64,000 bases of DNA from Plectrocnemia conspersa (GCA_009617715.1 VTFK01000098.1:62001-126000); one strand, 5' to 3'; counted from the first letter of the stretch, positions 21,721-34,009 are shown. Translations and numbers: made by a program. The notes: generated by a model from the sequence alone, not told the origin.

Positions 21721-23425
21721 ATTACATATATAAATAATATATAATCAGCATTATTTTGCACTGTAGCAATGTCCTATGCTATGTCCTATTTCAAGTTAAC
21801 CACTTTGCAGGCTTCAAGTCGCACATGTGTGATAAAAGTCAAGCCTGCTAGCGTCATTTAATATTGATTTATTTAACGACATTAACCGCTCAATACGGAT
21901 TGCCAAATCGGTTAAAAATGTTGTTTAAGATTGATTTGCTAATATTAAATGCTTCATAGCATAACAGCTTTATATAATTGTGAAGCAGAAAATCTAGTAA
22001 TATCATTAGCGTGACATAATATTTCAAATATATTTGAAAATACCTATAAATAATATAAGCAATAAATTATTAAACGGTAAGGCGACTTAAGAGTCACTTT
22101 GTACTTAACAGCTGTTTACAGCTTAATATGATATTAATTACTTATATAGATGTTTCAAACTTTCACTGTTAAGTCCCGCAGGAACATCAAGAAGTCTTAT
22201 AGAACTCGGTTTCCACTCCAATACTACAAAGTATCCTTTCTAGCTACACAGTCTGCCCACTTGAACATTCGAGCTTTGGCAAATGTCGATATAAAGAGAT
22301 GCATAATAAATATATTTCATAACAATGCTAAAAATATTATATTCATTGTATAAATAATATGAAAAGTATGATTTCTACATTATAAGCGTCTCATTTTTTA
22401 AATCGTCAGAAAATAAAAGTGTATGATATAAAGTAAATCTAAGTTGTCCAATTTACACTTAATACGTTTTTTATCGTCATCGTATTATTAACTGTTAATG
22501 GGGTGAAATCAAGAGAACCATTAATGAACATAACGACAGCCATTGAAATAAAAAATGAGCTTTTAAGACATTGCATTCAATAAGATTTTATCTGCAAAGC
22601 AAAAAAAACCTCGATAAATTTGTAAAATATTTTCTTTCATATATGTAGCTATAAAATGCTCTAAATATATTTCGTCGAATAATTTTATTTTAAGACTCAT
22701 TGTATTGTTAACTCCATAACCGTAAAATTTCCATAAAGAGAAAAAGAATTATATGGTTTACTTTAATTAAATTATCGTCAGCTTAATTTTTTTTTGTTAA
22801 TTTTAGTTGAGCTCATATTATTTTTTTGTTGATACTACTATCTATGATGCATATGTTTATTGTAAGCCATGTTAGATGCATAGTTAGTGTTTGACAACGC
22901 AAATAGCGCAATAAACCTAAATTATATTAGTGCATTTAAACATTTTAATCGGAAAATTCAAGACATTAGAAATTTACCCTCAAATGCATCAACCTTCTGA
23001 TACCTTAATAGACCCAAAATAATGTATTGCATTAACAAATCTAATCAGTGGACTGTGTTTACAGTTGCCAAGTCTCCGATTGTTCAAATTACAGACAGTT
23101 ACAGAAAAAAAATATTATTAGGAGAAAACAACAAATCTAATTCTACGTGAAGCCGAACAAAACAACCTCCTTCATCTTGATAAGCATACATAGTTACAAT
23201 CTTTATACAACCAGTGACTTTTGATGCGTGAGGGTTTCTCCTAACTTGCACAAACTGTAATACACCGAAATATCAAATGAGAATCATAAGACCAATAGAA
23301 AAGCCGCTTCCCTCTTCACGTCAAGTATTGTCCAACTACAAGATCATATATTTATAGGTATTACAAAACTGTATGTGATTAAAAAATAGTTTTTTTATAA
23401 CAATTTATAAGCTAAAATCTTAAAT
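21721..23425. other. Long AT-rich noncoding stretch
   Basis: AT-rich with some mixed patches (22080-22280, 23040-23340). The 67-codon plus frame at 22150-22353 has no recognisable domain. A palindromic AACAGCTGTT lies near 22108. No transposon remnant found. Confidence 0.45.
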
Positions 23426-23429
23426 TTTG

Positions 23430-23660
23430 CGACAAAAACCAAAATAAAGTTTAGTGAAGTGTTGCAAATGTTGCGTAAAACTGTTGACAATAGCTATTTT
23501 GTTACTATTTGTCCAAATATACAGTTTATGAGTAGTAAAAACATTTTCAAAAGGGTCATGAAAACCATTCAAGGATAACAATAGAAATCGGCGATCAAGA
23601 ACATTACCCATTAAAGAAATGTAAAAAAATATTGCACTTAGTAATAGCCATTTCACTATT
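23430..23660 (+). mobile_element. Probable mariner transposase N-terminal remnant
   Basis: Plus-strand translation gives FSEVLQMLRKTVDNS, then MSSKNIFKRV, then in a shifted frame KDNNRNRRSRTLPIKE and KNIALSNSHFTI. This order fits the helix-turn-helix region of mariner transposases (an EMLR-type stretch, a VFEWFKRF-type stretch, an EDxxRxGRP-type stretch, then VxxLVxxDRRLTI). The match is diffuse. The 78-codon minus-strand frame over the same bases is the shadow. It lies in the same orientation as the mariner C-terminus at 25.45 kb. Confidence 0.4.
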
Positions 23661-23889
23661 AAAAATATTTATAAATTTGTTACTATATTGTACAATTCAA
23701 GTTAAAAAATTAAAAAATTAAAAAAAAATTTTACTTTTAAAGAAATTATCGAATAAATGCCAAATCAAGAATTCTCATTTTTCATGAACTTTACAGATTT
23801 ATCAAAAATTTTTAGAACTTTTTTTGTTAAAATAAATTTGTACAGATATTTTTTAATGTTTTACAACCGTTACATTTTTATACCGCGGC

Positions 23890-25190
23890 ATAAGAAATAA
23901 TACGTCCGTGCCAGATGTCTAAGCATATGTTGTGATCGGAAGTATTTGAAAAGCAAAATATTTTTTCGAATTTCCTAACTACTCTAATAGGCTTTATTTT
24001 TGCTACTACATTATTGATCAGAAAAAAAACACTTTGCGTGAAAATTTACAGATTGCAAAAATGTACGGGGGCTTTTTATACAGTTTTTTTTTCACCGAAA
24101 ATTTCAAGAATAGATGATTCCACTTTGGATGGTATGTTCTATTAGCAAAGTTATTTTAAGAATAATGTGAAATATGTTTTAATAAATGCTATTTTTTACT
24201 ATTTTTTAAGCTCTTTATATAATAATTACGATGAATAATATAATTAACATGAGCAAAAATTTGCGAAAAACTATTTCAAAAATAAAAATGGTAGAGATAT
24301 TTTACATAAATAAAAATATCTACGGTGATATTTTGTTGTAATGTAATAAAATACTAAGTATTACATTTAATTGACTTTAATCGGCTTTCTTTTTGCTTTG
24401 ATATTAAAATAACTAGATTATTAATAAGATAAGAAATAAAACCACTTTGCGTGGAATTTTACCGATTTCAAAAATTTATGGGGGCTTTTTACAAAGTTTT
24501 TTTTCACCAAAAATTTCAAGGATAGTTGCTTCTACTTTCGATGGTTTGTTTTTTTAGCAAAGTCGTTTTAAGAATATTGTGTAATAATGTACTTACTAAT
24601 ATGTTTTAATAAATAGTATTTTTTTACCAATTTTTAAGTTCCTTATATATTAATTATGAAAAATAATATAATTTACATGCTCAAATATTGGGTAAAACTT
24701 ATTGCAAATATAAAAACAGTGAAGATATTCACAGTAATATTCTGTATTAATATAATAAAATACCAAGAATTACATTTGCTTGGCTCTAATCGGTTTTTTT
24801 TGTTTTGATAATCTAAGAACTACATCATTGATCAGATAAGAAAAAAAATACTGCGTGAAAATTTACAGATTGTAAAAATGTATGGGGGCTTTTCACAAAG
24901 TTTTTTTCCATCGATAATTTCAAGAATTGATGATTCTACTATGGACGGAATGTTTTTTTAGCGAAGTTATTTAAAGAATAATGTGTAATAATGTACATTC
25001 TAATATGTTTTCTTAATTTTTTTTTACTATTTTTAAAATATTATATTATAATTTACATGCTCAAATATTACCAAAAAATTATTGCAAAAATTAAAAGAGT
25101 GAAGATATTTTACATAAATAAAGATATCGACAGTAATATTCTGTACTAATATAATAAAATACTGTCATTTATTACATATATTTATAATTC
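23890..25190 (+). repeat. Tandem array, three units of about 404-413 bp
   Basis: Three head-to-tail units share landmarks: CGGCTT(T), then AGATAAGAAA, then GCGTGAAAATTTACAGATT, then TGGGGGCTTTT (GGGGG at 24067, 24480 and 24884), then TTTCACCGAAAATTTCAAG, GATGGTTTGTTTTT and AAGAATAATGTG. Spacing of the GGGGG landmark gives periods of 413 and 404 bp. The units have diverged by many substitutions and small indels. The first unit is preceded by the dispersed-repeat start also seen at 2.0 and 19.4 kb. There is no open frame. This is a short satellite-like array within a dispersed repeat family. Confidence 0.8.
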
Positions 25191-25449
25191 TTCAAAAAAT
25201 CAAAATGAGAATTCTCATTTCTTGAGAAATAAAAAAACATTGAGAAATCAGATTGCCTAGGTTAAAGCAAAACAATTTATACCAAAATTCTGCTCACTAA
25301 ACGAATTAAAGCTTAATTTGTACAGCATCGTAAAAAAATTATTATAATTATAATTGTATGACTATGACAATAAAATATTTGTCTAATTGAATCAATGGTA
25401 ATGCCCCAAAAAAACAAGACTAAGAAGTACATCAAGTTCAATCGAATGT

Positions 25450-25815
25450 CAAGGGTTTTTTAACTGTATTATTCATTTATAAAGGTAAGCTCACTACAGG
25501 TTTTTACCACCAACGTGTACGGCAAAAGACTAGATTTGTGGATAAACAGCTCTTGGATTTTACACCACGAAAACGCACTGACTAACACTTCACTATTAAT
25601 TCTATTTTTGTCTGAAAACAACACTATCATGATGCTATAGTACATGAAGAGGATATTGAAATGATGACGTTCAGCGACAGTAGAAAATATAAAGACAAAG
25701 ATATCGAATGAGCTATACATTGTACCAATGTTTTGTGGGTTGAAAGAAACTGTGTCTATTATATCTGACAAACAATACTTTGAATGTGACAATATTATTT
25801 TTAAGAATTAACAAA
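25450..25815 (+). mobile_element. Mariner transposase C-terminal remnant
   Basis: Plus-strand reading gives VYGKRLDLWINSSWILHHEN followed by ALTNTSLL and LFLSENNTIMML, then SATVENIKTKISNELYIVP, and finally ISDKQYFECDNIIF. This is the end of a mariner (IS630/Tc1 superfamily) transposase from the second catalytic Asp region to the C-terminus. The catalytic position in the ILHHDNA box reads Glu (25569-25571). The SPDLAPxD box with the third catalytic residue is deleted, and stops follow. It is inactive. The 107-codon minus-strand frame over 25469-25792 is its shadow. Confidence 0.75.
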
Positions 25816-26060
25816 TACTTTTCAATCAAAGTTTGTGATTCTTTCTATGTATTTAGCTATTTAATAGAGTAGTTTTTACCATATAAAGAAGCCGAAAAAA
25901 ATATTAAGTTAGTTTTGTGTTTTTTTCAACTATCACTTGAAAAGTTACAATTTATATTTAAGGCTATTAACATACCATTGCTTGTTCTCCCTAATAATGT
26001 TCATTGAATATTACTTATTCTTTAGAGTTTTAGATATATGTACTAAGAATACGTAGATTT
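25816..26060. other. AT-rich noncoding stretch
   Basis: Nothing recognised. Confidence 0.4.
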
Positions 26061-26720
26061 ATTGATAAATTGAATGAATACGAGCACGCCTCGCAAATCG
26101 AACGCATTTGACAGTTCATTGAAAACTTTTCATCGAACAACGGGTGGTACAATTTCCGCAACCCGCAACACTCGCCACCTTTCTATACACCCTGTACCAG
26201 CCAGCACCAAGCTTCGCAAATAAAAGCAAAAATTTTATGCATTACTTACGCGTCCGACCCTGTGGGTACGCGCGGAGAGAATGGGGCAAGTTTTCAATTC
26301 CATTTGTTTTCTTGCAAGACAAATGGGGGGGCAGGTGAACTCTTTCATTAGCCCCCAACCCCACACCGTCCTAACTTTAGAGACAATGGAACGCAATTAG
26401 AGATAAACGTATCAGAATTTACAACAGGGTTGCGTATCCTTTCATACGCTGGTATAAGTTCCGATCATCGGCAACTTTTTACTTGGCAATATAATTTCCA
26501 TCGAAGCGGAGTTTATAATTAATAAAGCACGATGGTAAATAATATCAGGCGGATGTGTATTCACAAAGGGAGCCAGCAATTTGCTAATGGTGCTATAATT
26601 CACCGGACACGGCGGATACTATATTTTTCTGCGATTTTATAGCACTTTTTCAAAGTTGCGCCAGAATCGCTCGATAGTAAATGTCGCTTTGAGCATTCCA
26701 TTTAAAATATTTACTATTAT
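26061..26720. other. Longest balanced-composition block, candidate cis-regulatory DNA
   Basis: About 650 bp of lower-AT, CpG-containing sequence with no repeat partner and no coding evidence; the 64-codon plus frame at 26144-26338 has no domain. Paired GC-rich words such as GTGGGTACGCGCGG, GCCCCCAACCCC and CACCGGACACGGCGG stand against a desert background. Of all the islands it is the longest and least broken. Confidence 0.35.
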
Positions 26721-27785
26721 GTTTAGCGTTGCTATAGTTTTTATAACTGAATTCTGATTTTTAATTGTTGATGGCAAACCTTCGATATAAATAAAAAATG
26801 TGTATTTAATAACATAAAAAATATATTTTAATTATATATGCATTTATCTTATTCTTCCATCATTAAAAACAATTACAATAATATTTTATTAATATCGAAA
26901 ATAGAGCACTGAAGTTAAATTAGTAAAAACCGCAGCGGATCTTTTACGAATAAATTAGCGTGTTTAAAAATAAATATCGAATATCTGTCTAGTATGTTCG
27001 AAGCTAACGTCCAATTTTCCGAACGAGAGAGAGCTAATTTTATCTAATGGTTTAGTATAACGTATAAATATACCACTGTCTTGTATCAATATATCTAGCA
27101 CATAAATTTTATAAAAAATCTTGAATTAGACGGCACATGTGTCTTGTCGAAAGCTCCCGAAGAATTATTACGAATAAAATATTATATTGAATTATATTTA
27201 AGCAAAAAATGAATATAAACTGTTAGATATAATGTATATATATTAAATATTTAAAATAATGCAATAGTAATGCTCTCGTGTGAGTTGAAAAAGCTTTAAA
27301 AATTCAGTTTAACGTAAAAACGATGATTATTAATGGTACCTTCTAGGATTTTAGGACTATGAATAAGTTATTCTTAAGGATACCCTTTGATGTGTTACTA
27401 GTGAAGAAGTTCTATAGGGAAATGGCGTATTTCGGTAATAACCGTAAACATGTTGCCTTTTACTTCATGTATTATTGTACATATTATATTATATATTTTC
27501 GATTAAAAAAATAGTTTTTAATATATAATGGATTTTAAGTAAAATATATAGTTAATTTCTCAAAATATTATTATAATTAATCACGTACTACTTAGCTGCT
27601 TCATTTAAGAGAAATGTAGTGCTTTCTAAGTTAAAGTTAATTTAAACTTAATTTGAAAACACATTATAGCAATTAGCACCGAAGCAGAAAGATGAAAATC
27701 TTGTAAGAAAAAGTTTTTTATTTATTATATAATTCATATTAGATAGTCTTTATAAACTAAAGTAACACATTATTAGATTTTTTTA
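26721..27785. other. AT-rich noncoding stretch
   Basis: AT-rich with mixed patches at 26930-27030 and 27270-27470. No repeat or coding remnant recognised. Confidence 0.45.
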
Positions 27786-28025
27786 TTACCTGCAATGTAC
27801 GACCGTGCTCGATTTTTAATTTATCTTTCGATATTCATCCATGAGATATGGAAAATCTAGATAAACCAAATCTGTGATGAAATCGAAATTATAATTATTT
27901 AATAATTACTTATTTAGCTCTTCCAGACACAATAAAATTTAAAAACACTAAGGTGCGATTCAAACCCAGGAATTTCAGGTCAATAGTCAGCGACTTACAC
28001 AACTCGTGCTGGTTAATACAAAGCA
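27786..28025 (-). repeat. tRNA-derived SINE copy
   Basis: The order matches the 15.8-kb copy base-block by base-block: GTACGACC, ATATTCATCCATGAGAT, AAAATCTAGATAAACC, AAATCTGTGATGA, AATTATAATTATTT, GACACAATA, then a B-box position at 27955-27967 and head text AGGTCAATAGTCAGCGACTT ending in a CAACTCGTGCTGG stretch. Diverged but nearly full length. Confidence 0.7.
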
Positions 28026-28525
28026 TGAAATTGATCTATCTGTCATTACGTTATATAAAATATGTAAACGTAATGTAATATTTCTTATACTAATAAATAT
28101 AATAAATATTCAGAATAAAGAGTTGAATCTTTCTGTAAAATTTATTTGTAGCACTCAAAATCTATCATTTTTTTTTTGTTTTACAGTATTACAATAACGC
28201 ATAAAATAAATATACAGCTACAGTGTGTACAGCGTATCTTTATGTTTTTTCATATTTTTATATTATTAAAAATTCCTAAAATCACACGGTTTTTTTAAAT
28301 ATACGTTTTCACGAACAGTCGTACTTTAGCCGTTAAACCCCAAATGCATTTCTTATATCTGTTTTAATAAATATCTGAACTCCATAATATAAAATTAAAA
28401 AAATTAGCATTTAATATTTAAGGTGGTAGAATTTTTACCAAGTTATACAATTTATACAAAATTGTGTGTTATATGAGTATATTGAAAAAATCCTAATTAC
28501 AGCCTCTAAAACTATTTTTGCTTTT
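28026..28525. other. AT-rich noncoding stretch
   Basis: AT-rich; the plus frame at 28006-28197 is a chance run. Nothing recognised. Confidence 0.45.
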
Positions 28526-28790
28526 TTAAATATAATTGAACAAAAAAAACCAGTCTAGTTCTATGTTACGATTGCCTCTCAATAAAATCAAGGAACTTAG
28601 CTGTAAAATTTTATCTTATCCCCTTTATATTCCAGATCTTGCTCTTTTCGACTACCATTTATTTGTGCAACATTTCCTATGCGGAAAAAATCATAGTGCA
28701 GTCAATATGAAAAATATTAGAATATTTTGAATCAAAGCTTTCAACATTTTATGCTAATTGAATTAAAAGAATAACCAAGAGATGAGAGAA
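28526..28790 (+). mobile_element. Mariner transposase C-terminal fragment
   Basis: The open frame 28536-28730 includes ILSYPLYIPDLALFDYHLF then CGKNHSAVNM. This is the mariner HPPYSPDLAPSDYHLF box with the third catalytic Asp kept (codon 28650-28652) but Pro/Ser positions changed. The following bases (ATCAAAGCTTTCAACATTTT, ATGCTAATTGAATTAAAA, about 28731-28770) are shared with 40699-40750, so both loci come from one mariner family. It is 5'-truncated, with no inverted terminal repeat recognised. Confidence 0.75.
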
Positions 28791-29029
28791 ATTAATTATA
28801 TTTTAAATCATCAATTTTTTTGATCCTTTAAAAAAACATTTATTTTATGATTGCCTAATAATAAAAACAGCAATAATAACAAATATTAGCCGAAAAATAA
28901 AATAAAACAATAAATAACCAAAATTTTAGATCCTTCTATTATTTCCGAGTCATTACTTTGCAGCTGTGGACCTTTACAATCTCTTTTGAAGCAATACGAA
29001 TAAAGTTTGTCTGTTTATTTAATGTTTAA
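28791..29029. other. AT-rich noncoding stretch
   Basis: Nothing recognised. Confidence 0.4.
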
Positions 29030-30140
29030 TTTTAAGTATTATAGTTTTCTTGAATTTCAAAAGAGCTTTCAAACAATTGACATAATAATAATTAGAGAAT
29101 ATTGGTATAAGTGAAATAATTTTAAGATGGTTTAAAAATTATTTATAAAAAAATCGAAGAGTAAAAAAAATATGCGTATTCCAAAGAGAAAATAATATCT
29201 CACAGTGTACCACAAGGGACTAAATTGCGACCATTGCTGTTAACATTATATATTAAAGACATCATTAATTTTATAAAAAAAAATTAAAATACATCTGTTT
29301 GCGGAGAACACATTAATATATTGCATAGGTGATAATGTTAAAGAAGTTGTAGACAATTTTAATAATGAATTAAGTTTAATAGAATTTTGGTTAAAAATAT
29401 TAATTAAAAAATTATGTTACATAATAATATAAGAATAGTTATAGATAACTCTATTATATCATAGAAATAGTTGATAATATAAAATATTTAGAAGTAATTG
29501 TAGATAAAAAAAAATTGTAATTGCATATTAAAAAAATAGTATATATCATCCAGAATAAAATATATGTTAAATATAAACACAAAATATTACAATAGTATTA
29601 TATTATATTGCCCCATTTTAATTATTGTGCAACAATATTAGATATGTTTAATAAATTAGATAAACAGATGTTGCAAAAATTACAAAATAGGGCTATGAGA
29701 GTAGTCTTAAATAAAAATAGATTTACTAGTTGTAGAAGTATTGATAGATTGAAATGGTTAAATGTTCAAGAGATATTTAAAATAAATGTTTTAGTATTTA
29801 TATATAAGTCAGAAAATAATATTATCAGAGTATTTTCATAAGAAATAATGATGTACATAGATTTAATACTAGAAATAGAGACAATTCAATGATAGGTATA
29901 AGCAAACGAGTACGACCATATACGAAATGCTAATTTGTATAATAATATTTCTAAGACAATACGCAAAAATAAAACTGTAGTGGGTTTTCTAAATGGAATA
30001 AAGAAACTCTCTTATGAATTAAGAAATAAATTATAATATTTAATCATTTTTTATGTTTATGTTTATATTTTGTATTATATGTATAAAAATTTCTTTAATG
30101 TAAAAATTAGGTATTTTAGCAAAATAAATAATAAATATAT
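29030..30140 (+). mobile_element. LINE 3' half: reverse transcriptase palm/thumb and tail (CR1/Jockey type)
   Basis: Decayed plus-strand translation in several frames runs from an FKRAF-like start (about 29058), through a broken VPQGT box (about 29205), an FADD-box counterpart decayed to FAENTLIYCIGDNVKEVVDN (about 29295-29355), an NNIKYLEVIVD-type stretch, then the clean frame 29608-29841 with LPHFNYCATILDMFNKLDKQ and LQKLQNRAMRVVLNKNRFT. It ends in VVGFLNGIKKLSYELRNKL and a stop near 30034. An AT-rich tail follows with AAATAAATAATAAATATATT. It is 5'-truncated, as usual for LINEs, and inactive. Confidence 0.8.
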
Positions 30141-30585
30141 TATGGTGATAATTATTTTGGGAATACTGAGTTGTAGATTTTTCAACAGCAGGCATAATTA
30201 AAATGATATTTTTTTATTTTAAAAATAAAATAAAAAGTCTTGATATTTTTTTTATAACCAATATTTGTATTTATAACAAATATTTTTTAAGCAGTGATTA
30301 CCGATAAAAATCCTAAATAAGGATACATACCCATATTAATACATATAACATAAAGTCAATGAAAGATTTCTAAAAATAATTTTGTTCTCTGTTTATTTAA
30401 ACACTTTCTTGAAAGTAAGATGTCTACAAAAGATCTTGGTCCTTTGTTTAATTTTAATCATACATATTTCATGGTTAATATACATATGAATGTGTATAAT
30501 ATGGCATGAAATATGCTGTGGTTTATGATGCGAAATACGAGGCACTGGAGTTACCTTGCATTTTACATCGAAATATTGTCACACT
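30141..30585. other. AT-rich noncoding stretch
   Basis: AT-rich, nothing recognised. Confidence 0.45.
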
Positions 30586-30589
30586 TTGA

Positions 30590-30800
30590 ATTTTATATGA
30601 CACGCTGGCGGTTAGTATATTAGAATATGGATCGATAGAATGGAATTCTAGTACGATGAAATAGTACCTGATTATCCCAAGAGTAAATAGCTCCGGTAAA
30701 ACGGCTCTGAGAAACAGTTCAGACGACAGTTTCTATATGGTTTTATTAAAATATTTAACGATCAAACATTGTTACAAAAAGTACACAATAAATATGAAAT
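30590..30800 (+). mobile_element. Short LINE reverse-transcriptase fragment of another family
   Basis: Translation near 30600-30660 reads VSILEYGSIEWNSSTMK, the characteristic RS(I/L)LEYGSxVWNP-type motif of the thumb/connection region of I/R1/Jockey-group LINEs. A shifted frame then reads KQFRRQFLYGFIK, the expected IExVQRxFLR-type stretch. Only about 60 codons are readable. Confidence 0.55.
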
Positions 30801-30907
30801 TCAACAAATCTATTTTATATACATATATATAAAAACACATAATGACTTGGTTTATTCATGAAATTTGTTCACTTGAACTTTGATTATATTCCCACGGCAA
30901 TTACAAT

Positions 30908-31030
30908 CTCGATAGAAACAATGCTACTAACTCCAAATACAGACTCGATAGACACAATGCAACTAGAGTTTGAACACAATCCATTTTGCAATGGAATTGC
31001 ATAAATCTTTAGTTGCATTGTTTCTATCAG
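30908..31030. repeat. Three copies of a short word, two direct and one inverted
   Basis: GATAGAAACAATGCTACTA (within 30908-30929), GATAGACACAATGCAACTA (within 30944-30965), and the inverted copy TAGTTGCATTGTTTCTATC (31010-31028). The direct copies are 36 bp apart. Overlapping open frames here (minus 30884-31144, plus 30970-31188) have no recognisable domain. Confidence 0.6.
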
Positions 31031-31189
31031 GCAATTTATCTGCATATACATTGTATTTTGTGAGTCTGGTTGCCTTAATCCTGCTTCACACTTTCCCGGA
31101 AAATAGAATAAATATAGAAAAAAAATCGAATATTTTGTGGACATATAAAAAATTAGCGCGCTTTTATCTATATATAATATTTATTTAAT

Positions 31190-31460
31190 AACAGAATCAC
31201 TGCCTCTAAAAAAAATAAAACAATACATAAAATATCTAGATACAGATCTCGAGAAAAATCTTTTTAAATTTTTAATAAATTCTGTTAGCTGCTTTTTATG
31301 TTTTTTTAAAAAACATTCAATAAATATACTATGAATTATTTTACAATAAACTTCAAGAGTATCGTTAAAAAAATATGCAGTCTATCATATGATGGGTTTA
31401 AGATATGCATATATATTAATAAAAATCTTAAATCCCAGATATTACAAAAAAATATTCAAG
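31190..31460. other. AT-rich noncoding stretch
   Basis: Nothing recognised. Confidence 0.4.
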
Positions 31461-32290
31461 TGTGACTATCGATTCCCGTGATTACAAAAAGATTGAGAGA
31501 ATCGGAATCCCTAGTGTGTGTACTATATCATCTCTCTATAACGTATTCTTCATAAGCTGCCAGAAGCGCTCTATACGCCTAAGCTTGTGATAAGCCTTGA
31601 CTAAAAAAACATCGATACACCCCCGTACACGTTTTTTGTTAATCCATTCAAAGTGTACGGTACTGGTTGTACGTAAAAAATAACACAACATAATGTTTGT
31701 GAGGCACCCTCAAGACCCGTCCGACACACGTACAATTTTCATCGCAAAAAAGGCAAACACGAAACATAATCGGTTTTTTGTACACATTGAATTTTTAATA
31801 TCTGACCTCCGAACCCAGAGGGTTTTCAATACGTTTTTAGCGTACACCGAAAAAATACACCCTCATTCGTGTATTTTAACACGAATTTTTTTAATACACA
31901 AGGGCATCGCGTGAAAAATGACGCGTCATCGGTCATCCCTGTGTACCTGGGTGCGAACGTTTTTTCTCTTCTTTGCAATTTATCTCCACGCCAGGGGGTT
32001 TAAGAGACCCCAATCAATATTTGTTATACAGTAATAAATTGCCGAATTTCCATGAAAGCCTATATTGGGTATATGTGCATTTTAGTAACGAGACCGGCAG
32101 GTGATGGATGAATACGTCCGAGAAATCGTTTCGGCAATCAGGGGGTTGTTTTGCGGTATGAAGGGTGGATTTAATTAAATATAAAATTTTCGCGATGTAA
32201 AGATTCAGACCTTCGAAGATGAACGATAGGAGTTTTCCTCGTGGATTAGAGTCGGATCGTATAAATTAATTTATATAAAAAACGATATCA
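31461..32290. other. Balanced-composition block, candidate cis-regulatory DNA
   Basis: Lower-AT sequence from about 31470 to 32260 with several CpG-bearing stretches (31690-31740, 31900-32010, 32080-32250) and no repeat partner. The plus frame at 31693-31914 starts on ATG and runs 73 codons but has no recognisable domain. It resembles the other islands in composition. Confidence 0.25.
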
Positions 32291-33000
32291 ATTCAACTTG
32301 CTTTAGCCGCAGTGAATACTAATTTGGATACTTGTTTTCTGTAAAATTTATTATATAAGAGCAAAATTTATACGTACGTATAATATCTATTTATTTAGCT
32401 TTAATAAAATAAAGTAAAGCAAACCACACTTTTTATATTATATAAAAAAAAGACGCCAAGTAAATAATATGATAATTTGTTATAAAGCGATATAAACAAT
32501 CTGAAAATTACATTTGCCTGTAGTTATTATATTTAAAAATGAATCACAATTTCAGTCAACCTTTTGAGTAAAACTGAGAATATATTTTAATCAACTATAA
32601 TTGTACAAAGAAGTCTGTTTGCTGTCTTATGACAGAAAATTGTCATCGTCAGATCTTAAGTTTTACTTTGGGACAGTATCACATCTTTCTTTAGTAATAA
32701 TAATATAATAGTTAATAATTAGTGTATCATGTTAAACTTATCAGATATATTAAAAAAGTTTATTAATAATTTGTAAAACACATACTCATTCTTGCTTTTG
32801 TCAGAAAACTAAAGCAGTTCAAAATTTATTTAGACCCTCAAGATTTTTCCCAAACTTTTTGCCACTACAAAATAAATAAAACGATCTTCTTGTATATGTG
32901 AAGCATTTTAAATAGTTGTATATGTTTATATAAGTTTAAATAAATTTTGAGTGAAAAATTAAGGTTAAAAATTACTCAAAGGAAAAGATAATAAAAATAT
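32291..33000. other. AT-rich noncoding stretch
   Basis: Nothing recognised. Confidence 0.45.
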
Positions 33001-33370
33001 ATATTATATATTGAAATCGATGTAATTGGCCAACCAACAGAGACGTCTTAAATCTAGAGGATAAAAGATTTGATACTACTTTGTCAAATCGACAGATGAT
33101 TAAGTGATTCGTGACGAAGGTACCATAGACGATCAATAGAATTGTAACGATTGGTTCAAAGACGATCACTCGCGTCAGAAAAGACGGTCAACCGATTCGA
33201 GACGACAAACAACCAGACCGAGACCGAGAACAAACAACAACAACAAACACGAGAAACTTCAGCGGATGATCTAGAGTACATCACTTTCACACCAGCACTG
33301 TCTAAAATATACAACTCTATTTCTCTGTACGAAATTGTACAACTAAACTAATTAAACTTGTATCGGCTTT
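33001..33370. other. Mixed block with a short purine-rich, CAA-repeat segment
   Basis: At 33160-33270 the plus strand is rich in GA and CAA words (GACCGAGACCGAGAACAAAC then a CAA run). It lies within a 66-codon frame (33151-33351) that gives a Thr/Glu/Gln-rich stretch without a domain. This could be the leader of a decayed retroelement or noncoding host DNA; no terminal repeats or gag motifs were seen. Confidence 0.25.
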
Positions 33371-34009
33371 ACGGGTCTATTTTGTTTGCAAAATTTTTGT
33401 TGTTTAGTTATATATATTTGTTGTTATTTTTTAAAATATTAACATTTTTATCATTTTTTAGTTTTTATAATAATATTTTAATTTATAAAATCGAACAAAT
33501 ACGAGATTAAATTTGCAGATATCAATAATTAATTTTATTTCACCCCTTAGGCTATTTATATATTAATTTACTACTCCTATTTTATTCATATAACAAACTC
33601 GTGGGAAAATGGCGTCTGAATCAATTATATCACAGATCATTGCATTGACCTAATTAACAAAGTATTATTATCGCTCTATCAACCATTTTAAATAAAAATA
33701 GTTAATAATTATCAACATAATATAAACTTTTAAACATAAGTGCTAATTATACATTTTTATTATAATATATTTCATAGTAGATAATATATACTATTAAAAT
33801 ATAATAAAACAGAAGTAATTTAAATTTTGTAAATATTTCAGTTTTGAAGCTTAAAAATAAGCAATAAATAAATGATCTATGTAAAAACAATCGTTTTGTA
33901 AATAAACTTTTTTCATAATACATACATTTTTCAGATTTTTAATCACTTATTATATATAAATCACAGTATTTTATATTTGTAGAAAAAAACTTGTTCAGTT
34001 TCCTTTTCT
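33371..34009. other. AT-rich noncoding stretch
   Basis: Nothing recognised. Confidence 0.45.

Noticed and set aside
25469..25792. 107-codon minus-strand frame, the second longest open frame outside the CpG island
   Set aside because: The plus strand over the same bases reads as mariner transposase C-terminus, so this frame is its shadow.
33151..33351. Leader or gag of an LTR retrotransposon
   Set aside because: No long terminal repeats, primer-binding site or gag motif could be identified.
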